Of a DNA stretch of 64,000 nucleotides, positions 28,089 through 36,812 are shown piece after piece. Numbering within the stretch: the first letter of the stretch is position 1; each line of letters starts with the position of its first letter. The stretch is from Pirellulaceae bacterium. GTDB taxonomy: Bacteria > Planctomycetota > Planctomycetia > Pirellulales > Pirellulaceae. The stretch lies in the NCBI GenBank assembly GCA_029243025.1, contig JAQWSU010000021.1, positions 1 to 64,000 of the forward strand, read 5' to 3'. Position numbers and translations under genes: made by a program. The notes beneath the pieces are model-generated. The model worked only from the letters and a program-made list of their open reading frames with translations, did not search any database and was not told where the DNA came from.

Positions 28089-30131
28089 ATGTCCACCGAC
28101 TCTCCGGACAACGACAAAAAGTCCGAGGAAAAAAAGTCATTAGTGCGTCCAACGGGCCCCAACATGTGGTTTCTTATTGCGTTGGTCTTCGCGGGCTTTG
28201 TCATTTTCTCGTTTAATCAAAAAGACACGCCCACGGCAATTTCGATTCCTTTCTTGAAGGAACAGTTGAAGAAGGGAAACGTTGAGTATGTGCAATTCGA
28301 GGGTTATGAGGGAACCGGTCGCTTCAAAGAGCCTCCTGTCGCTCCGAAGGAGTTGAACAGCAAGGGAGATTTGGTTGAACAAAAAGACAAGGTGATCTCG
28401 GAGAAGGTTAAGGATGATGGAGAGTCGGAAAAGGGAGGTTTTTTCAGCGTTTCGATCCCGCTCTGGGCCAGTGAAGAAGAGCGAACCGATCTGGCGAACC
28501 TAGTCGCCGAACATACCCAACCGTTGCCTTATAAAGAGCCGTCGGACCGGTCAGCAGTCTTCGTGACCTTTCTCAGTCTGTTGTTGCCTATTCTTCTCTT
28601 TGTTTTTCTTTGGTCTATGTTCCGCCGTACGCGGGATCAAATTATGGGTGGCGGATTCCTGTCTGGATTCAGCAAAAGTCCAGCGAAACGCTACGAGTCC
28701 ACCGATGCGCCGATCACCTTTAAAGACGTTGCCGGTCTGGACGGTGTCAAAGCGGATCTCCAGGAGATGGTTGATTTCTTGAAGGATCCCGAGCAATTTC
28801 AACGGCTCGGCGGCCGCGTTCCAAAGGGGGTGTTACTCAATGGACCTCCTGGAACCGGTAAGACGTTGCTGGCCCGAGCCGTGGCAGGCGAAGCCGATGT
28901 GCCGTTTTTTACAGTCAGTGGTTCCGAGTTCATTCAAATGTTTGTCGGCGTGGGAGCAAGTCGCGTCCGCGATCTATTCCAGAAGGCAAAGGAACACTCG
29001 CCGGCCATCATCTTCATTGACGAAATTGACGCAGTGGGGCGTCAGCGTGGTGCCGGTTTGGGAGGGGGCCACGATGAACGCGAGCAAACGCTCAACCAAA
29101 TCCTGAGCGAGATGGATGGCTTCACGCCCACCGATTCAGTGATTGTGATCGCTGCCACCAACCGACCGGACGTGTTGGATCCTGCTTTGCTGAGGCCAGG
29201 CCGTTTCGATCGCCACATTACCGTTGACCGACCTACGTTGAAAGGTCGTGTCGAGATGTTCAATGTTCACGTCCGAGACATCCCGATGGGCGAAGATGTT
29301 GATCTAAAGCGATTGGCCGAAGGATCCGTGGGGTTGACGGGAGCTGATATTCGCAACCTCGTCAATGAGGCCGCCCTATGGGCCACGCGAAACGGTAAGT
29401 CGAGGGTCAACATGGAAGATTTTGAGTATGCCCGCGACAAGATTCTCATGGGGCCCAAACGGGAAGAAGTCTTGTTGGGTGAAGAAAAAGAAAAGACTGC
29501 TTATCATGAGGCCGGACACGCGCTGTTAGCCTGGTTGACGAAGGGGGCTGATCGCGTGCACAAGGTGACGGTGATTCCACGGGGCAGGGCTCTTGGCGTC
29601 ACTCAGACCTTGCCGGAAGAGGATCGGATGAATATTTCGGAAAGCGAGTTGCTCGATCGACTCGCATTCCTGTTGGGAGGACGGGCAGCCGAGAAACTTG
29701 TTTTCCACGAATTCAGCGCTGGTGCTGAAAATGATCTGGAGCGAGCTACCGAATTGGCTCGTCGAATGGTGACCAAGTGGGGGATGAGCGACAAACTGGG
29801 GCCCGTGAGTTACAAACTGAGTGACGAAGATCCGTTCTTGGGTCGTGAGATACACCAACAGCGTCAGTTCAGCGAGCACACGCTTCAAATCATCGATGAT
29901 GAAGTCGCTCGCATTCTGCATGATGCCTATGATCGTTCGATCAATATACTCAACGAAAGTCGTGAAAAGCTCGATGCTTTGGCGACCGCCTTGGTGGAAC
30001 GCGAAGAGGTCGGTGAAAAAGATATTGTGGAATTAATTGGACCCTCTGTGCATCACAAAAAGAACGGCAAACCGTTTGTTGATAAGGACGAGTCTGGCGA
30101 GCTGGCCGCACAAGATTCTGGGCAGCTCTAA
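28089..30131 (+). CDS. ftsH: ATP-dependent zinc metalloprotease FtsH
   Basis: A 680-residue membrane protease. Two hydrophobic segments (about 27-43 and 158-175) flank a periplasmic loop. The AAA module has Walker A GPPGTGKT at 252-259, Walker [16 protein letters not shown] and the pore motif [13 protein letters not shown]. The second region of homology follows ([20 protein letters not shown]). The M41 protease domain has HEAGH at 473-477 and the third zinc ligand Asp in [18 protein letters not shown]. It degrades misfolded membrane proteins and short-lived regulators in a hexamer. The periplasmic loop is longer and more charged than in E. coli (644 residues). It is followed 22 bp later by rsgA on the same strand, so the two are probably co-transcribed. 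Confidence 0.97.
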   Translation: MSTDSPDNDKKSEEKKSLVRPTGPNMWFLIALVFAGFVIFSFNQKDTPTAISIPFLKEQLKKGNVEYVQFEGYEGTGRFKEPPVAPKELNSKGDLVEQKDKVISEKVKDDGESEKGGFFSVSIPLWASEEERTDLANLVAEHTQPLPYKEPSDRSAVFVTFLSLLLPILLFVFLWSMFRRTRDQIMGGGFLSGFSKSPAKRYESTDAPITFKDVAGLDGVKADLQEMVDFLKDPEQFQRLGGRVPKGVLLNGPPGTGKTLLARAVAGEADVPFFTVSGSEFIQMFVGVGASRVRDLFQKAKEHSPAIIFIDEIDAVGRQRGAGLGGGHDEREQTLNQILSEMDGFTPTDSVIVIAATNRPDVLDPALLRPGRFDRHITVDRPTLKGRVEMFNVHVRDIPMGEDVDLKRLAEGSVGLTGADIRNLVNEAALWATRNGKSRVNMEDFEYARDKILMGPKREEVLLGEEKEKTAYHEAGHALLAWLTKGADRVHKVTVIPRGRALGVTQTLPEEDRMNISESELLDRLAFLLGGRAAEKLVFHEFSAGAENDLERATELARRMVTKWGMSDKLGPVSYKLSDEDPFLGREIHQQRQFSEHTLQIIDDEVARILHDAYDRSINILNESREKLDALATALVEREEVGEKDIVELIGPSVHHKKNGKPFVDKDESGELAAQDSGQL

Positions 30132-30153
30132 TCTCAGACATGACTGACGACGC

Positions 30154-31281
30154 ATGTCGAGCAACAAAAAACGGAAAATACGAACCGAATTTCGCAAGAA
30201 TCGCGGAGTTCGTGTGCGACGCGGCGATCTTACCAAAGACTTTCAGGATCATGGCTTCGAACAGGACGATTCCGCTTCTTCCGAACGCGTCAGTGGCAAA
30301 GGGGCTCTCAGCCGCAAGCGAACCATCGTTGGTGAGCAGGCTGATGATGATTCGGGTCTCAACGTGTTGCCCGAGGTTGATGAGGCCAACTGTCTGAGTG
30401 GGACGGTGCTGAGCGTTGGTGGCTTACACAACCCAGTGCAAGCCGATCTCGATGGCAAAATCTACCAGTGTGCCACACGGCGTTTGCTCAAGACGCTAAG
30501 TACCGACCAGCGGCATGTGTTGGCGGCAGGAGACCGTGTCTTATTTCGGCCTGCCGACAACCAAGAAGGAATCATTGAAAGGATTGAGCGACGGCATGGA
30601 GTACTCTGTCGTACTAGCAAGGGACGACAGCATGTGATGGTCGCGAACATCGACCAAATGCTGATTGTCACAAGTGCGGCTGAGCCCACCTTGAAGCCTC
30701 ATTTGATTGACCGGCTGCTCGTGACCGCTGAGAAGTCGGAAATTCGCCCTGTCATTTGCATCAATAAAATTGATCTCGTTAATCCTGCTGATTTGCAGCC
30801 GCTGATCGGTGTCTATGGACAGATGGGCTATGAAACGCTCGTGCTTTCGGCAACGGCTGGACTCGGCACCGAACGGCTTCGGCAACTGATTGTTGGCTCT
30901 CGTAGCGTTGTGGTTGGCCAAAGCGGTGTCGGCAAATCTTCGTTGCTGAACGTGATTGAGCCAGGTTTGGACTTGCGAGTTTCGACGGTGAGTACCGACA
31001 CGGAAAAAGGACGTCACACGACGACTGCTGCACGGCTGATTCCTTTGGAGTCGGGCGGATATATTCTCGACACACCGGGGATTCGGCAGTTTCAATTGTG
31101 GGACGTGATAAACACCGAGATTATTGGCTTCTGCCGCGATTTGCGACCCTATGTCTCCCACTGTCGATTTCCAAATTGCAGCCATACGCATGAAGCCGAT
31201 TGTGCGATTAAAGATGCGGTGGCTGACGGTCGCTTGGATGTGCGACGTTACGAGAGCTATTGCCAGATGCTTCAAGATTAA
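30154..31281 (+). CDS. rsgA: Small ribosomal subunit biogenesis GTPase RsgA
   Basis: A 375-residue circularly permuted GTPase. The G motifs appear in the order characteristic of RsgA: G4 INKIDL, then G1 GQSGVGKSSLLN (about 255-266), G3 DTPGIRQF. The N-terminal part forms an OB fold (ANCLSGTVLSVGG to RVLFRPADN), and the C-terminus carries the zinc site CRFPNCSHTHEADC. The basic N-terminal extension KKRKIRTEFRKNRGVRVRRGDLTKDF is typical for planctomycete and some other homologs. RsgA assists late 30S maturation and releases RbfA. It follows ftsH by 22 bp. Start ATG 30154 is supported by the basic N-terminal motif. Confidence 0.95.
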   Translation: MSSNKKRKIRTEFRKNRGVRVRRGDLTKDFQDHGFEQDDSASSERVSGKGALSRKRTIVGEQADDDSGLNVLPEVDEANCLSGTVLSVGGLHNPVQADLDGKIYQCATRRLLKTLSTDQRHVLAAGDRVLFRPADNQEGIIERIERRHGVLCRTSKGRQHVMVANIDQMLIVTSAAEPTLKPHLIDRLLVTAEKSEIRPVICINKIDLVNPADLQPLIGVYGQMGYETLVLSATAGLGTERLRQLIVGSRSVVVGQSGVGKSSLLNVIEPGLDLRVSTVSTDTEKGRHTTTAARLIPLESGGYILDTPGIRQFQLWDVINTEIIGFCRDLRPYVSHCRFPNCSHTHEADCAIKDAVADGRLDVRRYESYCQMLQD

Positions 31282-31307
31282 GCCAGGAGCTTATATATAG
31301 CGCGAGC

Positions 31308-31802
31308 TTAGTTTAACGCGAGTTTAGTGATCCAATCTGCGATGCTCGTCACATTGGATCGGGGCAACACTTTCGTTTCGATTGAAATATCTTCATCGGT
31401 GACGACCAGTTGGATACTGGAGTCGGTGCTCGCCAGCGGCGCCGTTTGGTTAAGATTGCGCCAGACTTCTATTTTTGGCGCGTCGGCACGTGTGTCGCCT
31501 TCGACCAAGATCAAATCACAATCACTCATGAAGCTTTCCAGCATGTGGTATGGCTTGTCATCTGGGAGCTGTTCGCTTTCCCAGAAAACGGCGTTCAACC
31601 CCTGCGAAACGATGCCAACGGCTGCGGCTCCAGCAGTGCGATGCTGATGGGAGTCCTTGCCGGGTACGTCCAGTTCGTGTTCGTGGTGCGTGTGTTTGAT
31701 CGAGGCAACTTTTATTTTTCGCTGTCGAAACTCGCGAATGAGCTCAACCACGAGCGTAGTTTTCCCTTGGTTCTTTCCGCCGATGATGTGGATTCGCTTC
31801 AT
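31308..31802 (-). CDS. mobB: Molybdopterin-guanine dinucleotide biosynthesis adaptor MobB
   Basis: A 164-residue P-loop protein. It starts MKRIHIIGGKNQGKTTLVVELI, where GGKNQGKTT is the MobB form of Walker A. It continues KVASIKHTHHEHELDVPGKDSHQHRTAGA, the hallmark MobB second motif, and CDLILVEGDTRADAPKIEVWR. The protein is an accessory factor in attachment of GMP to molybdopterin. No other molybdenum cofactor gene is nearby, so it appears as a stand-alone gene. It converges with rsgA (26-bp gap) and lies 45 bp downstream of the sulfatase gene on the same strand, possibly as a read-through pair. Confidence 0.9.
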   Translation of the reverse strand: MKRIHIIGGKNQGKTTLVVELIREFRQRKIKVASIKHTHHEHELDVPGKDSHQHRTAGAAAVGIVSQGLNAVFWESEQLPDDKPYHMLESFMSDCDLILVEGDTRADAPKIEVWRNLNQTAPLASTDSSIQLVVTDEDISIETKVLPRSNVTSIADWITKLALN

Positions 31803-31847
31803 GTTCTCTCAAAATGTGTGAAAAGGCTCTGCGCTGTACCCGTTAAT

Positions 31848-33296
31848 TCAATTGCTCGAGCGTGGCGTTGGCATGATGGCCTCGACTTGAGTCCTCCAGT
31901 TCTGCAGTGAATGATGCAACTGATCTCTTAATTCAGGTTGTGCTGCAGCGAGGTTGTGCTGCTCGGCAGCGTCTTGTCTGAGATTGAATAGTTCCAGCTT
32001 TCCGTCTTCGTACCATTCGATCAATTTCCAATCTCCATCCCGAACGGCCCCCGTGGGTGCTCCTCCTTGATTGCCGTAATGCGGGAAGTGCCAGAAAATG
32101 GGGCCCCGCTCACGCTCCTGCCCCTTCAGTAATGGCAAAAAACTTTTCCCGTCGAGGTGCACTTCGGGTTGAGATGGCAAACTTGCCAATTCAAGAATGC
32201 TTGGAAAAAAGTCGGGGCTAGTCACCACCTGATCAGATTGGCTATCTGGTTTTGTCACGCCGGGTGCTCGAACGAGTAATGGTTCCCGAATACCACCTTC
32301 GTACATCCAGCCTTTGCCAGCTCGCAGCGGCAGGTTGCTTGTCGGATGACCTTCTGAGGTAGACAAGCCTCCGTTGTCGGAGGTGAGGATGATGACCGTG
32401 TTGTCCGAGAGGTTCAATTCGTCGATCGCATTCAGCACCTTACCGACAGCCCGATCAACCGCATCCACCATCCCTCCATAGACGGCATGTTCCTGAATCA
32501 GCCGCGATTTGCGGCTACCTTCCTTCCCCCAGATCGGTCCTGGATGTTTTAGTTGCTTGCGCTTGTTGGCATATTTTTGTTGCAGATCTTTTCGGGACAT
32601 CAAAGGTGTATGCACGGAATAAAAGGAAAGGTAGGCGAAAAACGGTTGTTCCCGATGTTGTTCGATAAAGCGAATCGTTTCGCGGGCCAGTCGATCGGGC
32701 AGGTGTTCGCCAGGCTCTCCATCATCGAGACGCGGGTTACCATAGGGGGAGAAGTATTTGCGACCTCCGTACGGTCCGCCACGATCGATCCCGCCTTGAT
32801 TAACGTCGAAGCCTTGGTTCTCCGGCCAATGACCTTCCGGGCCAAGGTGCCACTTGCCGGCGAAGAAAGTGCGATAGCCGTTTTCTTTTAAGGTTTCGGC
32901 TAACGTCACCTCCTTCAGCTCCAAACGATCGCGATAAGGAGCGGGTAGTAGGGTCGTGCCTCGTCGCCATTTCGCCGGTTGATTTCCGCCGGACGGGCTG
33001 ATGTACGTGGTGATTCCCAGCCGTTGAGGGTACTTGCCCGTCATGATGCTCCCCCGAGTTGGTGAGCAGACGGGACAAGCCGCGTACGCATTCGTGAATT
33101 GCATTCCGCTTGCTGAGAGCCGATCGATATTGGGAGTCTCATAAAACGTGCTGCCGTAGCAGCCCAGGTCTTTCCAGCCGAGATCGTCGACCAGGAAAAA
33201 TACGAAGTTCGTTCGGTTCGGTTCACCCCACGCGTTGGTAGCAGCATTCAGAGAGACGAGCCCGGCGATCAGGATCAGGCCATGGCAACGACTCAT
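31848..33296 (-). CDS. Exported sulfatase (formylglycine type)
   Basis: A 482-residue sulfatase with an N-terminal signal peptide (about 1-24). The mature start NFVFFLVDDLGWKDLGCYGS provides the metal-binding Asp pair. The formylglycine motif is CSPTR at 77-81, so Cys77 is the residue to be oxidised by an FGE/SUMF-type enzyme. Further active-site elements are GKYPQRLG, GKWHLGPEGHWPENQGFD and the late metal site ILTSDNGG. Such sulfatases are very abundant in planctomycetes, where they desulfate marine polysaccharides; the specific substrate cannot be read here. Length is ordinary for the arylsulfatase A-like family. Confidence 0.93.
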   Translation of the reverse strand: MSRCHGLILIAGLVSLNAATNAWGEPNRTNFVFFLVDDLGWKDLGCYGSTFYETPNIDRLSASGMQFTNAYAACPVCSPTRGSIMTGKYPQRLGITTYISPSGGNQPAKWRRGTTLLPAPYRDRLELKEVTLAETLKENGYRTFFAGKWHLGPEGHWPENQGFDVNQGGIDRGGPYGGRKYFSPYGNPRLDDGEPGEHLPDRLARETIRFIEQHREQPFFAYLSFYSVHTPLMSRKDLQQKYANKRKQLKHPGPIWGKEGSRKSRLIQEHAVYGGMVDAVDRAVGKVLNAIDELNLSDNTVIILTSDNGGLSTSEGHPTSNLPLRAGKGWMYEGGIREPLLVRAPGVTKPDSQSDQVVTSPDFFPSILELASLPSQPEVHLDGKSFLPLLKGQERERGPIFWHFPHYGNQGGAPTGAVRDGDWKLIEWYEDGKLELFNLRQDAAEQHNLAAAQPELRDQLHHSLQNWRTQVEAIMPTPRSSN

Positions 33297-33381
33297 GGTG
33301 GATTCCGGCAGGTTGGAGGTGTCGTAAATGTCGAACGCTTGGGGCTTTATTCTAGTCGCTATCCGCTCAGGTGTCGCGAAT

Positions 33382-35223
33382 CTAAAAAGATTCGATGTTT
33401 TGATTCATTGCTGGACTCGCCCCGAGTAAACTCGCGACTTCGATCATTAGCCGTTCGATAGTGCTGAGCTCCGTACGTTGCTTCAGTACTGATTTAGCGA
33501 GTGCAGGCTTGTCAGTGATGAGGTTGTCAACACCGCGACCTATCATCATTGACATTGTCACCGGATCGTTGACCGTCCAGACGTAGACCTGTTCGTTCGA
33601 ATTATGAGCCGATCGTACGAAGCTTCGTGTTGCCAAGCCCGTGTTGACAGCTAGGAAATTAACGTCGGATCGAGTGAGGTCACCAATCGCAACTGCCGTT
33701 AGTAAGCCAACAGTCCAATCCGGTTCAATTTGGCGGATCTTATCAATACCGGATTGTTTGAGTGACATGATGACAATGTCGGATTCCATGCCGGCTGCTT
33801 TCACTAGGTCGACCACGCGTTGCTCAAGTTGTTGATCGTGTCCATAGTATTTGAGTTCGATGTTCAACTTCACGCGACCCTTGCAGATTGCCAGAACTTC
33901 TGAGAGCAGCGGGACACGTTGGTCACTGAACTTGGGGTCGAACCAACTGCCAATATCAACAGATCGCAGTTGTTTGGTAGTTGATTCCCAGATTTTTAGC
34001 TTGGAATCGCCAATCTTTTTGAGGTCGCTGTCATGCACAACGACAACTTGTCCGTCCAGCGATTCTTGAACATCGATTTCGACCCAGTCAGTCCCTTGTT
34101 CAATGGCTTGTCGGATGGCAGCCAGCGTGTTTTCAGGCGCCGAAGCGGAAGCACCTCGATGTGCCGTAACCTCGGTTCGGTCTTTGGTTTGCACCTCGTT
34201 GAGCATTCTGTGTCCGACAAAGGCGGCGGTGATCAAACCGACAATTGCCATCACGGTAAAGGATTTGCGTGACAGGCGAAAGAAATGTTCAACGCCCGCC
34301 ATCGCCGGTCTCGGTTGCCAATCGAATTGTTGAACCTTGCCAGCTCCATAACGCTCGTACAAATGCACCAGCATCACCGCAAAAGTTGTGGTACTCAAGA
34401 GGTTAATTAGTAGGTTGGCTGCACTCAGTAGCAGCAAGGTGAATCCGGCAGCGACGACGAGCAACCAGAGTGATCCTGACGTGCGACTGACGATCATGTT
34501 GCCAGTCACTCCCACGATGCTCGATGCGATTGCGGAGCATAAACTGTTCAAGAGAAACCAAATTACAAGCCATCCAATCAAAGTCAGTCGCTTTCCTTGG
34601 GTTCGCCGTTGACTTTCACGTAATACGTTTTTCGGAGCGATCTCTTCGAAAATCGCCAGTGGTAATGCCAAAACCCAACCGGACATAAACCAAGTCAAAG
34701 TGAAGGTGAGAACGGTGCCTAAAATACCACCGATTACCACAGCCAATATGAAAGCCGGCGGTTTTTCTTGCAGGTAGAAGTTGATGTCAAACTCGGTTAA
34801 AAGCGACCTGTAAACGAGGCCGGCGATGATTAGAAATGGCAAGGCGATCAAAATGCAAAAGGCAAGCAAACGAATCGTAACATGGACAACCGTAGCTGCT
34901 TGAACGGCTGTATTCCTTAATACAGAACGCAGGCTGAGCTGTTTGCCGCACATTTTGGCCGCGACGATTTGCATCAGGGCAGCCTGTTCGAGGGCGAGAA
35001 TGGTGACCAACAGCGATCCGATCAAAATCAGCGTGGCACCGCCGAGGGGCTCCAGCAGAAATAACAGAATATCTTGGTCGGCGAGCACTGTTCGTCCGGA
35101 AAGGTTAATTAAGATCCGAAAGAACAAACCAACAATGGGTGTGAGCAGGATGAAGGTAATGACTTTGTAAACGATGTCGGTGGCAGCAAGTTGCTTCCAA
35201 CAGGAACGATAACTGTTCGACAT
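33382..35223 (-). CDS. Membrane glycerophosphodiester phosphodiesterase
   Basis: A 613-residue protein when started at ATG 35223; a longer upstream extension is R/C-rich and unlike protein. The N-terminal 330 residues are a polytopic membrane domain of about seven or eight helices, as in the GDPD membrane-domain family. The C-terminal half is a GDPD TIM barrel: HRGASASAPENTLAAIRQAI, DWVEIDVQESLDGQVVVVHD with the catalytic His/Glu/Asp/His set, and VKLNIELKYYG. It should hydrolyse glycerophosphodiesters to glycerol-3-phosphate and alcohols, in or at the membrane. It lies 85 bp upstream of the sulfatase on the same strand. Start uncertainty is confined to about 40 residues. Confidence 0.88.
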   Translation of the reverse strand: MSNSYRSCWKQLAATDIVYKVITFILLTPIVGLFFRILINLSGRTVLADQDILLFLLEPLGGATLILIGSLLVTILALEQAALMQIVAAKMCGKQLSLRSVLRNTAVQAATVVHVTIRLLAFCILIALPFLIIAGLVYRSLLTEFDINFYLQEKPPAFILAVVIGGILGTVLTFTLTWFMSGWVLALPLAIFEEIAPKNVLRESQRRTQGKRLTLIGWLVIWFLLNSLCSAIASSIVGVTGNMIVSRTSGSLWLLVVAAGFTLLLLSAANLLINLLSTTTFAVMLVHLYERYGAGKVQQFDWQPRPAMAGVEHFFRLSRKSFTVMAIVGLITAAFVGHRMLNEVQTKDRTEVTAHRGASASAPENTLAAIRQAIEQGTDWVEIDVQESLDGQVVVVHDSDLKKIGDSKLKIWESTTKQLRSVDIGSWFDPKFSDQRVPLLSEVLAICKGRVKLNIELKYYGHDQQLEQRVVDLVKAAGMESDIVIMSLKQSGIDKIRQIEPDWTVGLLTAVAIGDLTRSDVNFLAVNTGLATRSFVRSAHNSNEQVYVWTVNDPVTMSMMIGRGVDNLITDKPALAKSVLKQRTELSTIERLMIEVASLLGASPAMNQNIESF

Positions 35224-35433
35224 GAGCTGCCACAGAGTACTCGCTGATTTCAATTCCAATCTCCTGCATTTGCAATGACACTTGTGTGCTTGTCGTGACG
35301 ATCGCGCAGGTAACTCTTGGCAGCTGCTGCGACGCACCTGTTCAGATTCGATTTCGACGGAAACGGAGCAATATTCACGACAGTTTCTATAAGATTGGGA
35401 TCGAGGTCCAGCCGGGGAGTTGGAATTTCCAGC

Positions 35434-36228
35434 TTAGTTCTTTTTATCTTCCGGAAGAATTGCGACTGCACGACACCATCCTGCGCTTGCAGATCGGATT
35501 TTTACGGGCAGGCAGGAGATAAGAAATCCGGTCGGTTCGGGAAGCTGATCAAGATTTGCCAGTTTTTCGATTTGGCAATACTCGCGTTCGATTCCGGCAA
35601 AATGGGCAGGCCAAATATGGCGCCCGTCTCCCGTTCGTTTGTAGTCGTCCACCATGTTTTGAAAGGGACGGTCGAGTGTATAGGCATCGATACCAATCAC
35701 TTTTACACCTTGATCTACAAGCCAGATGACGCCTTCTCGCCCCAAGCCGGGTTGTTCGAAATAAGCGGTCGAATCAAGTCGTTTGTCGGCGCCCGTTTGC
35801 AGCAGCACGATGTCTCGTGGTTGCAGCTGATGCCCAATTATTTGAAGTTGATCCTTGAGATGATCGACGGTGATGATGTCACCCACTGGGATATGCCGAA
35901 CGTCAATCACCACGCCGGGCGCCAAGCACCAGTCGAGTGGGATTTCATCAATTCGTTTTGCAGGCTGTCCTTCCGATTCGGGGGCGTAGTGATAGGGTGC
36001 GTCGACGTGTGTCCCCGTGTGGGTGATCGCATTGACGTACTCGATTGCCCAACCTTTGCCTTTTGAATAGACAAGATCTTCTCGGGTGACACCAAAGAAT
36101 TGCTCCATCTGTGCGAGCCCCTCGTTTTCGTGATCGACATAGCGAATCTCGGGAGGAATAGGTTCGCATTTCGGCAGGTGTTCCAGCGGGACACTCAGGT
36201 CAATGATACGGGCGTTTTCAATTGGCAT
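35434..36228 (-). CDS. Cyclase (kynurenine formamidase-like) family metal-dependent hydrolase
   Basis: A 264-residue protein starting at ATG 36228 (MPIENARIIDLSVPLEH); upstream in-frame sequence lacks homology. It carries the cyclase-family signature HTGTHVDAPYHY (metal-binding HxGTHxDxPxH), then GVVIDVRHIP, DIVLLQTGADKR, LVDQGVKVIGIDAYTLD and a GFLISCLPVKIRSASAGWCRAVAI terminus. Family members include kynurenine formamidase and polyketide cyclase-like hydrolases that open or close amide or lactone bonds. No tryptophan-degradation gene is nearby, so the substrate is left open. It lies 210 bp upstream of the GDPD gene on the same strand. Confidence 0.85.
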   Translation of the reverse strand: MPIENARIIDLSVPLEHLPKCEPIPPEIRYVDHENEGLAQMEQFFGVTREDLVYSKGKGWAIEYVNAITHTGTHVDAPYHYAPESEGQPAKRIDEIPLDWCLAPGVVIDVRHIPVGDIITVDHLKDQLQIIGHQLQPRDIVLLQTGADKRLDSTAYFEQPGLGREGVIWLVDQGVKVIGIDAYTLDRPFQNMVDDYKRTGDGRHIWPAHFAGIEREYCQIEKLANLDQLPEPTGFLISCLPVKIRSASAGWCRAVAILPEDKKN

Positions 36229-36812
36229 AGCGATTCCGTTGGTGTCACTGGATGAGAAGAGCCAGATCCGTTTTTGTCTGCCGTTCACACTTCTTTGTGC
36301 CTGCGAAAGATTTGTCCCGGTGGTTGGATTTTTCTTTCTTTAACGGGCTGGGCTTCAAGGGGAGGGGCGAGGCCACCCACGGGCCGTTCGTCAAGCTGTT
36401 TCGATAGATTGACAAAAGCAGGGGAAGGCTGGTAAATGCCGACAGAATGTTCAGCCTGACTTGTCGATTTGGTGACGTTTGAACCAAAACTTTTTCCTGC
36501 AGGGAACAGTCTGTTTCTTGATCAGTCGTTAATCGTGGTTTCCCTCTTGTCGACCAACGGTTCACGATGAAATGGTTCAGTGTCATCTTGCAGTGGTTGA
36601 GAACTTGCGACTTGATGTTGTCGCGAGAGCAAGGTTGCCCTACTCCAGGGTGTGTCGCCTAAACCAGTGTGTTAGTTGGCATCGTAATGGCGATGTCACT
36701 TGACCGTCAAGTCGGCAGGGCAATAGGAGGTTTGCCCCTCTTGGGGCGGCGTGATGAAAGCCGAATCTACTGGGGTTGCTAAGTCAAATGTCTCAGATGA
36801 AAATCTTTGATT
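36229..36812. other. Divergent intergenic region cyclase / AbgT transporter
   Basis: Nearly 600 bp with no convincing gene; a minus-strand frame (36245-36586) is unlike protein. A compact hairpin GCCCC-TCTT-GGGGC lies at 36734-36747, about 65 bp before the transporter start, within a G/C-rich leader that could be structured RNA. I cannot match it to a known riboswitch. Confidence 0.4.

Noticed and set aside
36245-36586. A 113-codon minus-strand frame upstream of the cyclase gene
   Set aside because: It overlaps the cyclase start in a different frame and lacks any recognisable feature or ribosome binding site.
36229-36812. A tetrahydrofolate riboswitch before the AbgT transporter
   Set aside because: I looked for the conserved THF core and did not find it; only a simple hairpin is visible.
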